Positions 24,492 through 32,178 of a stretch of 64,000 nucleotides of DNA are shown piece by piece. Source of the stretch: Halorubrum sp. SD626R (GTDB lineage: Archaea > Halobacteriota > Halobacteria > Halobacteriales > Haloferacaceae). The stretch is from the NCBI RefSeq assembly GCF_001261915.1, contig NZ_CVRT01000148.1:1-64000 (forward strand), in the 5' to 3' direction. The notes under the pieces are model-generated. The model saw only the letters and a list, made by a program, of their open reading frames with translations. It was not told the DNA's origin and did not search any database. Positions within the stretch are counted from its first letter, which is position 1; every line of letters starts with the position of its first letter. Both the position numbers and the translations under genes were made by a program.

Positions 24492-26159
24492 CTACGCCGG
24501 CAGCGCCGACTCGGGCACCGTGCCGTCGTCGTTCCACCCGCGGAGCTCGTAGTACGAGTCGATGGCGTCGTCGAGGCCGGGGAGCTCCGCCTCGTACGGG
24601 AGGCGGTCGTCGTCGCCGTCGAGGCCGCGCCGGTTGTTGAAGTGGCGCTCCAGCGTCACCGTGCGCGCGCCCGCCGCGAGCAGCTCCTCGAAGTCGGCGT
24701 CGAACAGCAGTTCGTAGCGCTCCGGCGTCATGAAGTCGCGGGAGAACTTGCAGACGACGCCGCTGTCGTTGAGCGCCATCAGGTTCTCACGCTCGACGAG
24801 GCGCTGTGCCTTCCCCTCGAACCCCGCGGGCGCCATCGCCTCTCCCTCCTCGACCAGGGGGTATTCCACGGAGTAGAACGTCGCGTACATGTGGTCGGCG
24901 CCGCGGTTCGCGACCGCGTACGAGAGCGCCTGCCCGTGGAGCAGTCGCCCCTCGTGGGCCGCGAAGTCCATGTTCTTCACCGACCAGTTCTCCACGCCGA
25001 GGTCGTCGTGGATCCGACCGATACCCTCCGCGAGCCGGTCGCCAACGCCCTCGCGCCGGGCGGTCTGCTCGACGAGGTCCCAGATGAGCTCGCGGTTGCC
25101 GAACTCGTCTTCGGCGGCGAGGTAGGCGGCGATCGTGTTCCCCATGGAGATGGCGTCGAGCCCGTACTCGTCGCACAGGCGGTTCGACTCCATCACGTCG
25201 ACGATGTCGTCGACGCCCGAGTTCGAGCCGAACGCCATCGCCACCTCGAACTCGGGGCCCTCGGTCTCGACGCCGCGCGCCTCGTCGCGGGTCGGGAGCT
25301 TGCAGGCGAACGCGCAGGCCGAGCAGGTCCCCTTCTTGTACTTCTTCTCCGCGACGGCGGCGCCGTTGATCCCCTCGACGCCCTCGAAGGAGCGCTCGGA
25401 GAAGTAGTACGACGGGAGCCCGTCCATCTCGTTGGCCAGGTCCATCACGGCCACCGTCCCCTGCTCTTTCATGATGTGGTCCTCGGTGGCGGCCTCGCGG
25501 TGGACGTCGGTCGCGGTCGCGTCGATCGAGACCTCGGGCGCGGAGTCGCCGTCGAACGTGAGGGCCTTGACGTTCTTCGAGCCGAGCACCGCGCCCAGCC
25601 CGCCGCGGCCGAACGCGCGCTCCTCGGTCGTCATGATCGACGCGAAGCGGACCTCGTTCTCGCCGGCGGGGCCGATCACGGCCGTCTGCTCCTTGGAGAC
25701 GTCGTGTTCGTCCTCCAGATAGCCCGTCGTCTCGGGGACGGTCGCTCCCGCGAGGTCCGGCACCGCCTCGAACTCGACGCCGTCGTCGCGCACGTGAACG
25801 ACGACCAGCTCGTCGCTCGCGCCCGCCAGCTCGATCGCCCCGTACCCCGTCGCCGCGAGGTGACGAGACACGAAGCCGCCGGCGTTCGACGAGAGGAGCC
25901 CGTCGGTCAGCGGCGACAGCGCGGTGCAGTTCGTCCGGCCCGTGAAGCTCATCTGGGACGCCTGCATCGGCCCGGTGGTGAAGACGGCCCGATTCTCGGG
26001 ACCGAGCGGGTCCGCGTCGAACGGGACCCGCTCGTGCGCGAGCCGCGTCGCCACGCCCCGTCCGCCGATATACCGCTCTTGAACCTCCGTGATGTCCGTC
26101 TCTGACGTGGTCCGCTCGCTGACGTCGATCGACAGCAGCGGCCCGGTGCTGTGTAGCAT
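24492..26159 (-). CDS. Aldehyde ferredoxin oxidoreductase (tungsten AOR family)
   Basis: About 555 residues. The N-terminal half binds the tungsto-bispyranopterin (YIGGRGVATRLAHERV, FTTGPMQASQMSFTGR, FGRGGLGAVLGSKNVKA). The [4Fe-4S] cysteines are C-S-A-C-A-F-A-C at about residues 276-283, with the fourth in GVVCKFSR near 468. AOR enzymes oxidise aldehydes to acids and reduce ferredoxin. The ATG at 26,159 follows a GGAGG Shine-Dalgarno at 26,168-26,172, which decides it against the start at 26,198. It is divergent from the M24 hydrolase and shares its control region. It may oxidise the aldehyde produced by the aminotransferases. Confidence 0.92.
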   Translation of the reverse strand: MLHSTGPLLSIDVSERTTSETDITEVQERYIGGRGVATRLAHERVPFDADPLGPENRAVFTTGPMQASQMSFTGRTNCTALSPLTDGLLSSNAGGFVSRHLAATGYGAIELAGASDELVVVHVRDDGVEFEAVPDLAGATVPETTGYLEDEHDVSKEQTAVIGPAGENEVRFASIMTTEERAFGRGGLGAVLGSKNVKALTFDGDSAPEVSIDATATDVHREAATEDHIMKEQGTVAVMDLANEMDGLPSYYFSERSFEGVEGINGAAVAEKKYKKGTCSACAFACKLPTRDEARGVETEGPEFEVAMAFGSNSGVDDIVDVMESNRLCDEYGLDAISMGNTIAAYLAAEDEFGNRELIWDLVEQTARREGVGDRLAEGIGRIHDDLGVENWSVKNMDFAAHEGRLLHGQALSYAVANRGADHMYATFYSVEYPLVEEGEAMAPAGFEGKAQRLVERENLMALNDSGVVCKFSRDFMTPERYELLFDADFEELLAAGARTVTLERHFNNRRGLDGDDDRLPYEAELPGLDDAIDSYYELRGWNDDGTVPESALPA

Positions 26160-26385
26160 GGTCGATCCTCCGTGGACGAGACACAAAAAACCGAGCAAGC
26201 CGGACGAACTGCGGGCGTTACCTCCTCTCGACCGCTCTCTCGGTATCGCTCGGAGGGCGCCTCAGCGGCGCTTCGGAGCGAATTTCCGGGGAGCGCCGGT
26301 GAACATGTACACAGAATCCGTTTGTAATATACACGGTGAATTTATGCCGCTGCTCCCGGATTCCCTTCGTAGACGCCCTGTTATT
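26160..26385. promoter_or_regulatory. Divergent control region AOR / M24 hydrolase
   Basis: TGTACAC at 26,306-26,312 and TATACAC at 26,328-26,334, spaced 22 bases apart, lie between the two divergent genes near the M24 side. They belong to the group of GTGTACAC/GTATAC-like elements found before several genes of this island. A single regulator could set both genes. Confidence 0.5.
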
Positions 26386-27567
26386 ATGCCACGCGAACAC
26401 GTCTTCGACGAGGCCGAGTACGAGCGGCGGGTCGCCCGGACGAAAGAGCGGCTGCGCGAGCGCGACCTCGACGCGATCGTCGTCAGCGACCCGGCGAACA
26501 TGAACTACCTGACCGGCTACGACGGCTGGTCCTTCTACGTCCATCAGGCGGTCGTGGTCACCCCCGACCGCGACGAGCCCGTCTGGATCGGCCGCGACAT
26601 GGACGGCGACGGCGCGCGGGCGACGACGCACCTCGCCGAGGAGAGCATTCGCGCGTACAGCGACGACCACGTGCAGTCGCCGAAGGACCTCCACCCGATG
26701 GACTACGTCGCGGGGGTCCTCGAGGAGCTGGGCGTCGCCGACGGACGCGTCGGGCTGGAGATGGACGCCGCCTACTTCACCGCGAAGTCGTACACCCGGC
26801 TCCAACAGAATCTCCCGGACGCCGACTTCGAGGACGCGACGCTGCTCGTCGGCTGGATCCGGATCAAGAAGTCCGAACAGGAGCTGGCGTACATGGAGCA
26901 GGCCGCCAGGATCTCCGAGAACGCGATGCAGGCCGGTCTCGACGCCGTCGGCGAGGGTGTCCCCGAGTACGAGGTCGCCTCCGCCATCTACCAGCAGCTG
27001 ATCGACGGGACCGACGAGTTCGGCGGTGACTACCCGGCGATCGTCCCGCTGATGCCGTCGGGCGACCACACCGGCACGCCGCACCTCACGTGGACGGACC
27101 GGCGGTACGAGGACGGCGACCCGGTGATCATCGAGCTCTCCGGCTGTCGGCACCGCTACCACTCGCCGCTGGCCCGGACGACCTTCGTCGGCGACCCGCC
27201 GGCCGAGCTCGAGGAGACCGCGGATATCGTCGTCGAGGGACTGGAGGCGGCGCTCGACGCCGCGGAGCCCGGCGTCACGTGCGAGACCGTCGAGAAGGCG
27301 TGGCGGACCACCATCGAGCGGTACGGGGTCGAGAAGGAGGACCGCATCGGCTACTCGATGGGGCTCGGCTACCCGCCGGACTGGGGCGAGCACACGGCGA
27401 GCATCCGCCCCGGCGACGAGACGGTCCTGGAGGAGAACATGACGTTCCACATGATCCCCGGTATCTGGACCCCCGACGTCGGCATGGAGATCAGCGAGAC
27501 GTTCCGCGTTACCTCCACCGGCGCGGAGACGCTGGCCGACTTCCCGCGGGAGCTGTTCACGACCTGA
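26386..27567 (+). CDS. M24-family hydrolase, ectoine-hydrolase-like (DoeA/EutD)
   Basis: About 393 residues with the creatinase/prolidase fold. Many segments match what I know of bacterial ectoine hydrolases: NYLTGYDGWSFYVHQ, HPMDYVAGVL, GGDYPAIVPLMPSGDHTGTP, HLTWTDRRYEDGD, SMGLGYPPDWGEH and MTFHMIPGIW. The usual M24 metal ligands are missing: the first two Asp positions read E-L-S-G and YHSPLART instead of D-x-G and YxSDxTRT. So it is likely a metal-free hydrolase of the creatinase/EutD type, opening the ectoine ring to N-acetyl-diaminobutyrate. Creatinase or another amidohydrolase role is possible. The ATG at 26,386 gives the family N-terminus; the frame upstream is not protein-like. Confidence 0.85.
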   Translation: MPREHVFDEAEYERRVARTKERLRERDLDAIVVSDPANMNYLTGYDGWSFYVHQAVVVTPDRDEPVWIGRDMDGDGARATTHLAEESIRAYSDDHVQSPKDLHPMDYVAGVLEELGVADGRVGLEMDAAYFTAKSYTRLQQNLPDADFEDATLLVGWIRIKKSEQELAYMEQAARISENAMQAGLDAVGEGVPEYEVASAIYQQLIDGTDEFGGDYPAIVPLMPSGDHTGTPHLTWTDRRYEDGDPVIIELSGCRHRYHSPLARTTFVGDPPAELEETADIVVEGLEAALDAAEPGVTCETVEKAWRTTIERYGVEKEDRIGYSMGLGYPPDWGEHTASIRPGDETVLEENMTFHMIPGIWTPDVGMEISETFRVTSTGAETLADFPRELFTT

Positions 27568-27585
27568 GCGGTGACGAGAGGCGCC

Positions 27586-27909
27586 TCACAGGAACTGAAT
27601 CGAGCGATCGCTCTCGGGCCTGTGCTGTAGGTGCTCGTCGACGACTTTCACCACCTCGCCGATCTGTCGTCCGGCCTGTCGCACGTAGATCAGGCCTGCG
27701 TGTTCCAGCCCCTGGCCTTCGACGAGTGAGAGGATGTCTTCGTCGAACGTCAGGAGGAGCCAGTCGTTGTCGACCGCGTACCGCAACTGGTCACGGTCGG
27801 GGTCACCGAGGGTCCCCGCGTCTCGGGCGGTACGGACCGTCCATCCGCGTCGGCGAAGTCCTTCGGCGACTGGGATCCAGATGCTCTCGTCACAGTACAG
27901 CGGTCGCAT
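27586..27909 (-). CDS. DUF5615 PIN-like toxin
   Basis: A 107-residue protein of the Mut7-C/DUF5615 PIN-like class. The core is MRPLYCDESIWIPVAEGLRRRGWTVRTARDAG with early acidic residues, then DQLRYAVDNDWLLLTFDED and AGLIYVRQAGRQIGEVV. The fold resembles RNase toxins. Its ATG overlaps the stop of the DUF433 gene upstream by one base (TAATG), the usual order antitoxin-toxin. Predicted to cut RNA when free of its partner. Sits between an island gene and the D-2-hydroxyacid dehydrogenase. Confidence 0.8.
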   Translation of the reverse strand: MRPLYCDESIWIPVAEGLRRRGWTVRTARDAGTLGDPDRDQLRYAVDNDWLLLTFDEDILSLVEGQGLEHAGLIYVRQAGRQIGEVVKVVDEHLQHRPESDRSIQFL

Positions 27910-28139
27910 TACGCCGAGGCCGGTTCGGACGAGGACGACCGGAATTCGTCGATGTGGTCGTAGTAGTACGCGAGCGCCCGATGGACATCACCGAGACTGA
28001 GATCGGGGTACAACTGCGTGATCTCGTCGGGACCGTAGCCGCTGTGTTCGTACGCAGAGGCGACATCTCTGACGCGGATCCCCGTTCCTTCGATCGTCGG
28101 CGCACCGTCGCTGTGTTCCGAATCCCGGACGATTCCCAT
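27909..28139 (-). CDS. DUF433 antitoxin
   Basis: A 76-residue protein with the DUF433 core: GAPTIEGTGIRVRDVASAYEHSGYGPDEITQLYP, followed by LSLGDVHRALAYYYDHIDEF. It is a small HTH-like antitoxin that should bind the DUF5615 protein encoded immediately downstream and repress the pair. A second, diverged pair of the same type is at 37,703-38,343. Confidence 0.82.
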   Translation of the reverse strand: MGIVRDSEHSDGAPTIEGTGIRVRDVASAYEHSGYGPDEITQLYPDLSLGDVHRALAYYYDHIDEFRSSSSEPASA

Positions 28140-28250
28140 ACGTCGAGTTGGCCGTTCACCGACTTAAACACCGGGTCCGGCGATTGAGCTCCTCTCCCCG
28201 GCGAGATGCGCGCCTCGCACGGCGGTCCGTCTCCGCCGAGCGCGACGAAG

Positions 28251-29228
28251 TCAGTCGGGCGTGACGACCGCGTTCTCCAACTCGCCGTTACCGTCCAGCG
28301 CCGCGACGTTGTCCGCGACGATGTCGGCCAGCCGGTCCCAGTGTTTTGGCGTGTGACCGCCGGTGTGCGGGGTGATGAGGCAGTTCTCCAAGTCCCAGAG
28401 GACGTGGTCCGACGGGAGCGGCTCGGGGTCGGTGACATCGAGCGCGGCGCCGCGGATCCCCTCGGTCTGGAGCGCGGACATCAGGGCGTCGGTGTCGACG
28501 AGCCCGCCGCGGGCCGCGTTGACGACGACCGCGTTCGGCGGGAGCGTCGCCAGCTCTTCTTCGCCGACCATCCCGCGGGTCAGGTCGTTGAGCGGGCACG
28601 CGAGCACGACGTAGTCGCTCCGAGCGAACGCCGCGTGGACGTCGTCGTCGTCGAAGCCGAGCACCTCGTCGGTGGGGCCGCCCTTCTCGGGCGTGTAGCG
28701 GATCCCGATCGTCTCCACCTCGAAGCCGGCGAGCCGCTGGACGACGGCCTGCCCGATCGAGCCGAGCCCCACGACGGTGACCGTGCTGTCGGTGAACTCG
28801 TGGGATTGGAAGTGGCGCCACTCGCCGTTCGCCTTCCGGCGGAACCCCTCGTGGAGGTTCCGCGCGAACACCAGCATGTTGGCGATCGACTGCTCGGCGA
28901 TGCCCGGCGCGTGGATCCCGCCCGCGTTCGTCACGGTGACGCCGTGGTCGCGGAGCGCGTCGGTCGGGACGTGGTCGGTGCCGGCGAAGGTGCACGCGAA
29001 CAGCTCCAGCCGGTCGGCGCGGTCGAGGAGGTCGGCGTCAAGCGTGATACCGGTCGCGACCCGGGCCCGTGACACGAGGTCGCGTTCCTCGGCCGGCGTC
29101 CGCGCGAGCGCGACCGTTCGGTCCGGGAGCCGCTCGCGGAGCGCGTCCGCGTACGACGCCATCGACAGGCCTTCCGTTCCCTCGCGCAACACGACGATGT
29201 CGGGGTCAGCGGTCTGGTCTGAGCTCAT
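28251..29228 (-). CDS. D-2-hydroxyacid dehydrogenase (NAD-dependent)
   Basis: About 325 residues. The NAD-binding fingerprint is VVGLGSIGQAVVQRL (about residues 150-164). The catalytic Arg is in NAARGGLVDTDAL, the Glu in DVTDPEPLP and the His in ITPHTGGHTP. Family members reduce or oxidise 2-keto/2-hydroxy acids such as glyoxylate, hydroxypyruvate or phosphoglycerate. The ATG at 29,228 (MSSDQTADPD) fits; the 13-residue extension to 29,267 is unlikely. It is divergent from the first M20 gene and shares the GTGTACAC-bearing region, so it belongs to the island; which keto acid it handles is unknown. Confidence 0.88.
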   Translation of the reverse strand: MSSDQTADPDIVVLREGTEGLSMASYADALRERLPDRTVALARTPAEERDLVSRARVATGITLDADLLDRADRLELFACTFAGTDHVPTDALRDHGVTVTNAGGIHAPGIAEQSIANMLVFARNLHEGFRRKANGEWRHFQSHEFTDSTVTVVGLGSIGQAVVQRLAGFEVETIGIRYTPEKGGPTDEVLGFDDDDVHAAFARSDYVVLACPLNDLTRGMVGEEELATLPPNAVVVNAARGGLVDTDALMSALQTEGIRGAALDVTDPEPLPSDHVLWDLENCLITPHTGGHTPKHWDRLADIVADNVAALDGNGELENAVVTPD

Positions 29229-29363
29229 GAGCGGTGAGCGCGTCGGAACGACGCGTTGACGGATCAACGCGAGGGGGTTTCTTATCTTTTCGTGTATCCC
29301 GTGTACACGACAATCGTGTACAACGGGCCACGCTTAAGACGGTCGAGCGAGAGAGCCACTCGC
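29229..29363. promoter_or_regulatory. Divergent control region with repeated GTGTACA elements
   Basis: GTGTAT (29,292-29,297), the perfect palindrome GTGTACAC (29,301-29,308) and GTGTACA (29,316-29,322) are packed within 31 bases. They lie before the TATA-like CTTAAG of the M20 gene (about 29,333). This is the densest example of the element in the island and is a candidate operator shared by both divergent genes. Confidence 0.55.
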
Positions 29364-30707
29364 ATGAACGAACCGATCCGCGATCGGCTCGCCAGCGTCC
29401 GCCGACGATTCCACCGCCACCCGGAGCCCGCGTGGCGCGAGTTCCTCACGACGGCGACGCTCGTCGACGAGATCCGGTCGATCGGCGTCGACGAGCTCGC
29501 GATCGGTCCGGACGCGTACGACCCGGCCGACCGGATGGCGGTCCCCGACGCCGACCTGGAGCCGTGGATCGAGCGCGCCCGGGAACACGGCGCGGACGGC
29601 GAGCTGCTCGACCGCATGACCGGAGGGAACACCGGATGCGTCGCCGTCCTCGACCGCGGCGAGGGGCCCGCGATCGGCCTGCGCGTCGACATCGACGGGC
29701 TGTTCATCGAGGAGTCGACCGCCCCCGACCACGAGCCCGTCGACGAGGGGTTCCGCTCCGAGATCGACGGGACGATGCACGCCTGCGGCCACGACGTGCA
29801 CATGACGTGGGGGCTCGCGGTCCTCGAAGCGATCGCCGAGAGCGACTTCGCCGGGCGGCTGGTCGTCTTCTTCCAACCGGCCGAGGAGACCGGCGGGGGC
29901 GGCCACCCGATGGCCGAGAGCCGGTTCGCGGACGACCTCGACTACCTGCTCGCGGTCCACGTCGGCCTCGATCACCCGACCGGCGAGGTGGTCGCGGGGA
30001 TCGAGAAGCCACTGGCGATGGCGCACCTCGACGCGACGATCGAGGGCACGTCGGCGCACGCCGGCAAGGCCCCGAACGAGGGCGACAACGCGATGCAGGC
30101 GATGGGGACGGCGATCCAGAACGCGTACGGGATCGCCCGTCACGCCGACGGCATGACGCGGGTCAACGTCGGGTGGGCCGAGGCCGGCAGCGCGAGCAAC
30201 GTCATCGCCGAGCGCGCGGAGATGGAGGCCGAGGCGCGCGGGGAGACGACCGAGCTGATGGAGTATATGAAACGGCGGTTCGAGACCACCGTGCGCGCCG
30301 CGGCGACGATGCACGGCTGTCGCGGGACCGTCGACGTGGTGAGCGAGTCGCCGCGCGCGGACAGCGACCCGGAGCTGCAGGCGCTGGTGACCGAGGTCGC
30401 CGAGGGCGTCGACGGGGTCGACAGCGTGCGCCCGGCGGCGGACTTCGGCGCGAGCGAGGACGCGACGTTCCTGATGGAGCGCGTCCAGGAGGAGGGCGGG
30501 CTGGCGACGTACCTCATCGTCGGCACCGACCACCCGACGAGCCACCACACGCCGACGTTCGACGTCGACGAGCGGAGCATCCGCCACGGGGTGGATGTCC
30601 TCGTCGGCGCGATCCGGGACCTCGAACGGCGACACCCGGTGCCGCACACCGGGGGCCACGCCACCGTCCGGTCGGGGGCGACCGGTGACGGGTCCGGACG
30701 CGAGTGA
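29364..30707 (+). CDS. M20 family amidohydrolase/deacylase (copy 1)
   Basis: About 447 residues. It has RFHRHPEPAWREF at the start, the metal-ligand region GLRVDIDGLFIEES, MHACGHDVHMTWGLAV with the HxCGHD motif, a lid domain with GTSAHAGKAPNEGDNAMQA, and GASEDATFLMERV near the C-terminus. It belongs to the amidohydrolase (AbgA/N-acylamino acid) branch, which cleaves N-acyl amino acids. Beside an ectoine-hydrolase-like gene it is a candidate N-acetyl-diaminobutyrate deacetylase, the step done in bacteria by the unrelated DoeB/EutE. The ATG at 29,364 begins the conserved N-terminus; the upstream frame crosses the operator region. Confidence 0.87.
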   Translation: MNEPIRDRLASVRRRFHRHPEPAWREFLTTATLVDEIRSIGVDELAIGPDAYDPADRMAVPDADLEPWIERAREHGADGELLDRMTGGNTGCVAVLDRGEGPAIGLRVDIDGLFIEESTAPDHEPVDEGFRSEIDGTMHACGHDVHMTWGLAVLEAIAESDFAGRLVVFFQPAEETGGGGHPMAESRFADDLDYLLAVHVGLDHPTGEVVAGIEKPLAMAHLDATIEGTSAHAGKAPNEGDNAMQAMGTAIQNAYGIARHADGMTRVNVGWAEAGSASNVIAERAEMEAEARGETTELMEYMKRRFETTVRAAATMHGCRGTVDVVSESPRADSDPELQALVTEVAEGVDGVDSVRPAADFGASEDATFLMERVQEEGGLATYLIVGTDHPTSHHTPTFDVDERSIRHGVDVLVGAIRDLERRHPVPHTGGHATVRSGATGDGSGRE

Positions 30708-30747
30708 GTCGCGACGGATCGTAACGGCGAGAAGACGACGAAGGCCG

Positions 30748-32109
30748 TCAGTTGACCGCCGCGCTCGCGCTGACGGCGTCGACCGCGTCGAGGAAGAGCC
30801 CGGTTCCGAGCGCGATCTCGCGTTCGGTCGCGTCGAGCGGGGGGAGGAGCCGGATCGTCTTCTTCCCGCAGCCGAGCGTCAGGAGGCCGCGGTCGAGGGC
30901 GGCCTCGACGACGGCGTCCCGTCGCTCGGGCGCGTCGAACTCCACCGCGAGCATCAGCCCCTTGCCGCGGACGTCGACGACGGTCTCGGGCGCGTCGTCG
31001 CGGAGGAGCTCCCTCGCCTGCCGGCCCCGCCGGGTCGCGTTGTCGAGCAGGTCGTGTTCCTCGATCGCCTCCAGCGTGAACGTGCCCATCATCGAGCCGA
31101 GGATGTCGCCGCCGCCGAACGTCGATCCGAGGCGGTTCTTCTCCGAGGGGAAGACGTCCGACCGGGAGATCGTCGCGCCGACGCGCAGCGCCTTCGCGGC
31201 CGCGATCACGTCCGGCTCGATCGCGTAGTGGTCGGACGCCCAGATCTCTCCGGTCCGGCCGACGCCGGACTGGATCTCGTCGACGACGAGCGGGATGTCG
31301 TACTCGTCGGTGACGGCCGCGACCTCGTCCATGAACGCCTCGCTCGGGAAGCGGTAGCCGCCGACGCCCTGGACCGGTTCGAGCGTCAGGAAGGCGATCT
31401 CCGCGGGGTCGACGTGCCCGCCCTCGGGCGCGAGCATGTTCCGGAGCCGCGAGCCGCCGCCCGCGAAGAAGCCGCAGTCGCAGGTCTCGGCGTCGCAGCC
31501 GCGGTCCGCGCAGAACGGGACCGTCTCGATCCCGCTGATCTCGGGGTACTGGCGCGTGTACACGTCCTTCGATTTCGTCAGCGAGAGCGTGCCGAGCGTG
31601 CGACCGTGGAAGCTCCCGTCGAAGGCGACGCCGTACTTCGCGGGCGAGCGGTGGTCGTGGGTGATCTTCATCGCGTTCTCCATCGCCTCGGCGCCCGAGT
31701 TCGAGAGGAAGACGGTGTCCATCCCGTACTGGCCCGAGACGTCTGTGAGCCGGTCCATGAGGTGACTCGATCCCGGGAAGTCGGCCTCCTCCGGGGTCGG
31801 TCCGGAGCCGAAGTACATGTCTTGGCCCGCGATCTTCAGCGGCTCGACGAGGTCGAACTCCCGCAGCTTCGAGAGCACCTTCTCGTTGTTGTAGCCGAGC
31901 GGGGCCGCGCCGATGTGACAGGTGAAATCGAGGAGGACATTGCCGTCGACGTCGGTGACGAAGGGGCCGTCCGCCTCGCGGGTCACGTCCCAGACGAACT
32001 CGTGGGAGTACTCGCTGGGCGCGGAGTGCGACTGGTGGAAGTCGACCCAGCGCCGCGCGTTCGGCCCGGGGAACGCATCCGCGGCCGGTTCGGCCGTATC
32101 CCTATCCAT
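30748..32109 (-). CDS. Class III aminotransferase (second)
   Basis: A 453-residue PLP enzyme. LSNSGAEAMENAMKITHDH, FDGSFHGRTLGTLSLTKSK, LVVDEIQSGVGRTGEIW and the lysine in AAAKALRVGATISR identify the family. As in the first aminotransferase there is a Cys-rich insertion (CADRGCDAETCDCG) near residue 208. Both therefore probably hold an extra metal or disulfide site. It may share the transamination step or take a different amine. TATA-like TTTTAAT at 32,134-32,140 lies about 26 bases before the ATG, so the transcript is leaderless, and GTATAC sits between them. Confidence 0.88.
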   Translation of the reverse strand: MDRDTAEPAADAFPGPNARRWVDFHQSHSAPSEYSHEFVWDVTREADGPFVTDVDGNVLLDFTCHIGAAPLGYNNEKVLSKLREFDLVEPLKIAGQDMYFGSGPTPEEADFPGSSHLMDRLTDVSGQYGMDTVFLSNSGAEAMENAMKITHDHRSPAKYGVAFDGSFHGRTLGTLSLTKSKDVYTRQYPEISGIETVPFCADRGCDAETCDCGFFAGGGSRLRNMLAPEGGHVDPAEIAFLTLEPVQGVGGYRFPSEAFMDEVAAVTDEYDIPLVVDEIQSGVGRTGEIWASDHYAIEPDVIAAAKALRVGATISRSDVFPSEKNRLGSTFGGGDILGSMMGTFTLEAIEEHDLLDNATRRGRQARELLRDDAPETVVDVRGKGLMLAVEFDAPERRDAVVEAALDRGLLTLGCGKKTIRLLPPLDATEREIALGTGLFLDAVDAVSASAAVN

Positions 32110-32140
32110 ACACAGATTATGTATACTACGTACATTAAAA
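32108..32140 (-). promoter_or_regulatory. Promoter of aminotransferase 2 with GTATAC/ACGTACA elements
   Basis: ATACAC (32,108-32,113), GTATAC (32,121-32,126) and ACGTACA (32,128-32,134) fill the space between the TATA box TTTTAAT (32,134-32,140, minus strand) and the ATG at 32,109. A protein bound here would block initiation, so repression is the likelier mode. Confidence 0.5.
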
Positions 32141-32178
32141 CTTGGTATAGCGGCGCCGCGAATCGGACGCGACCCGCG

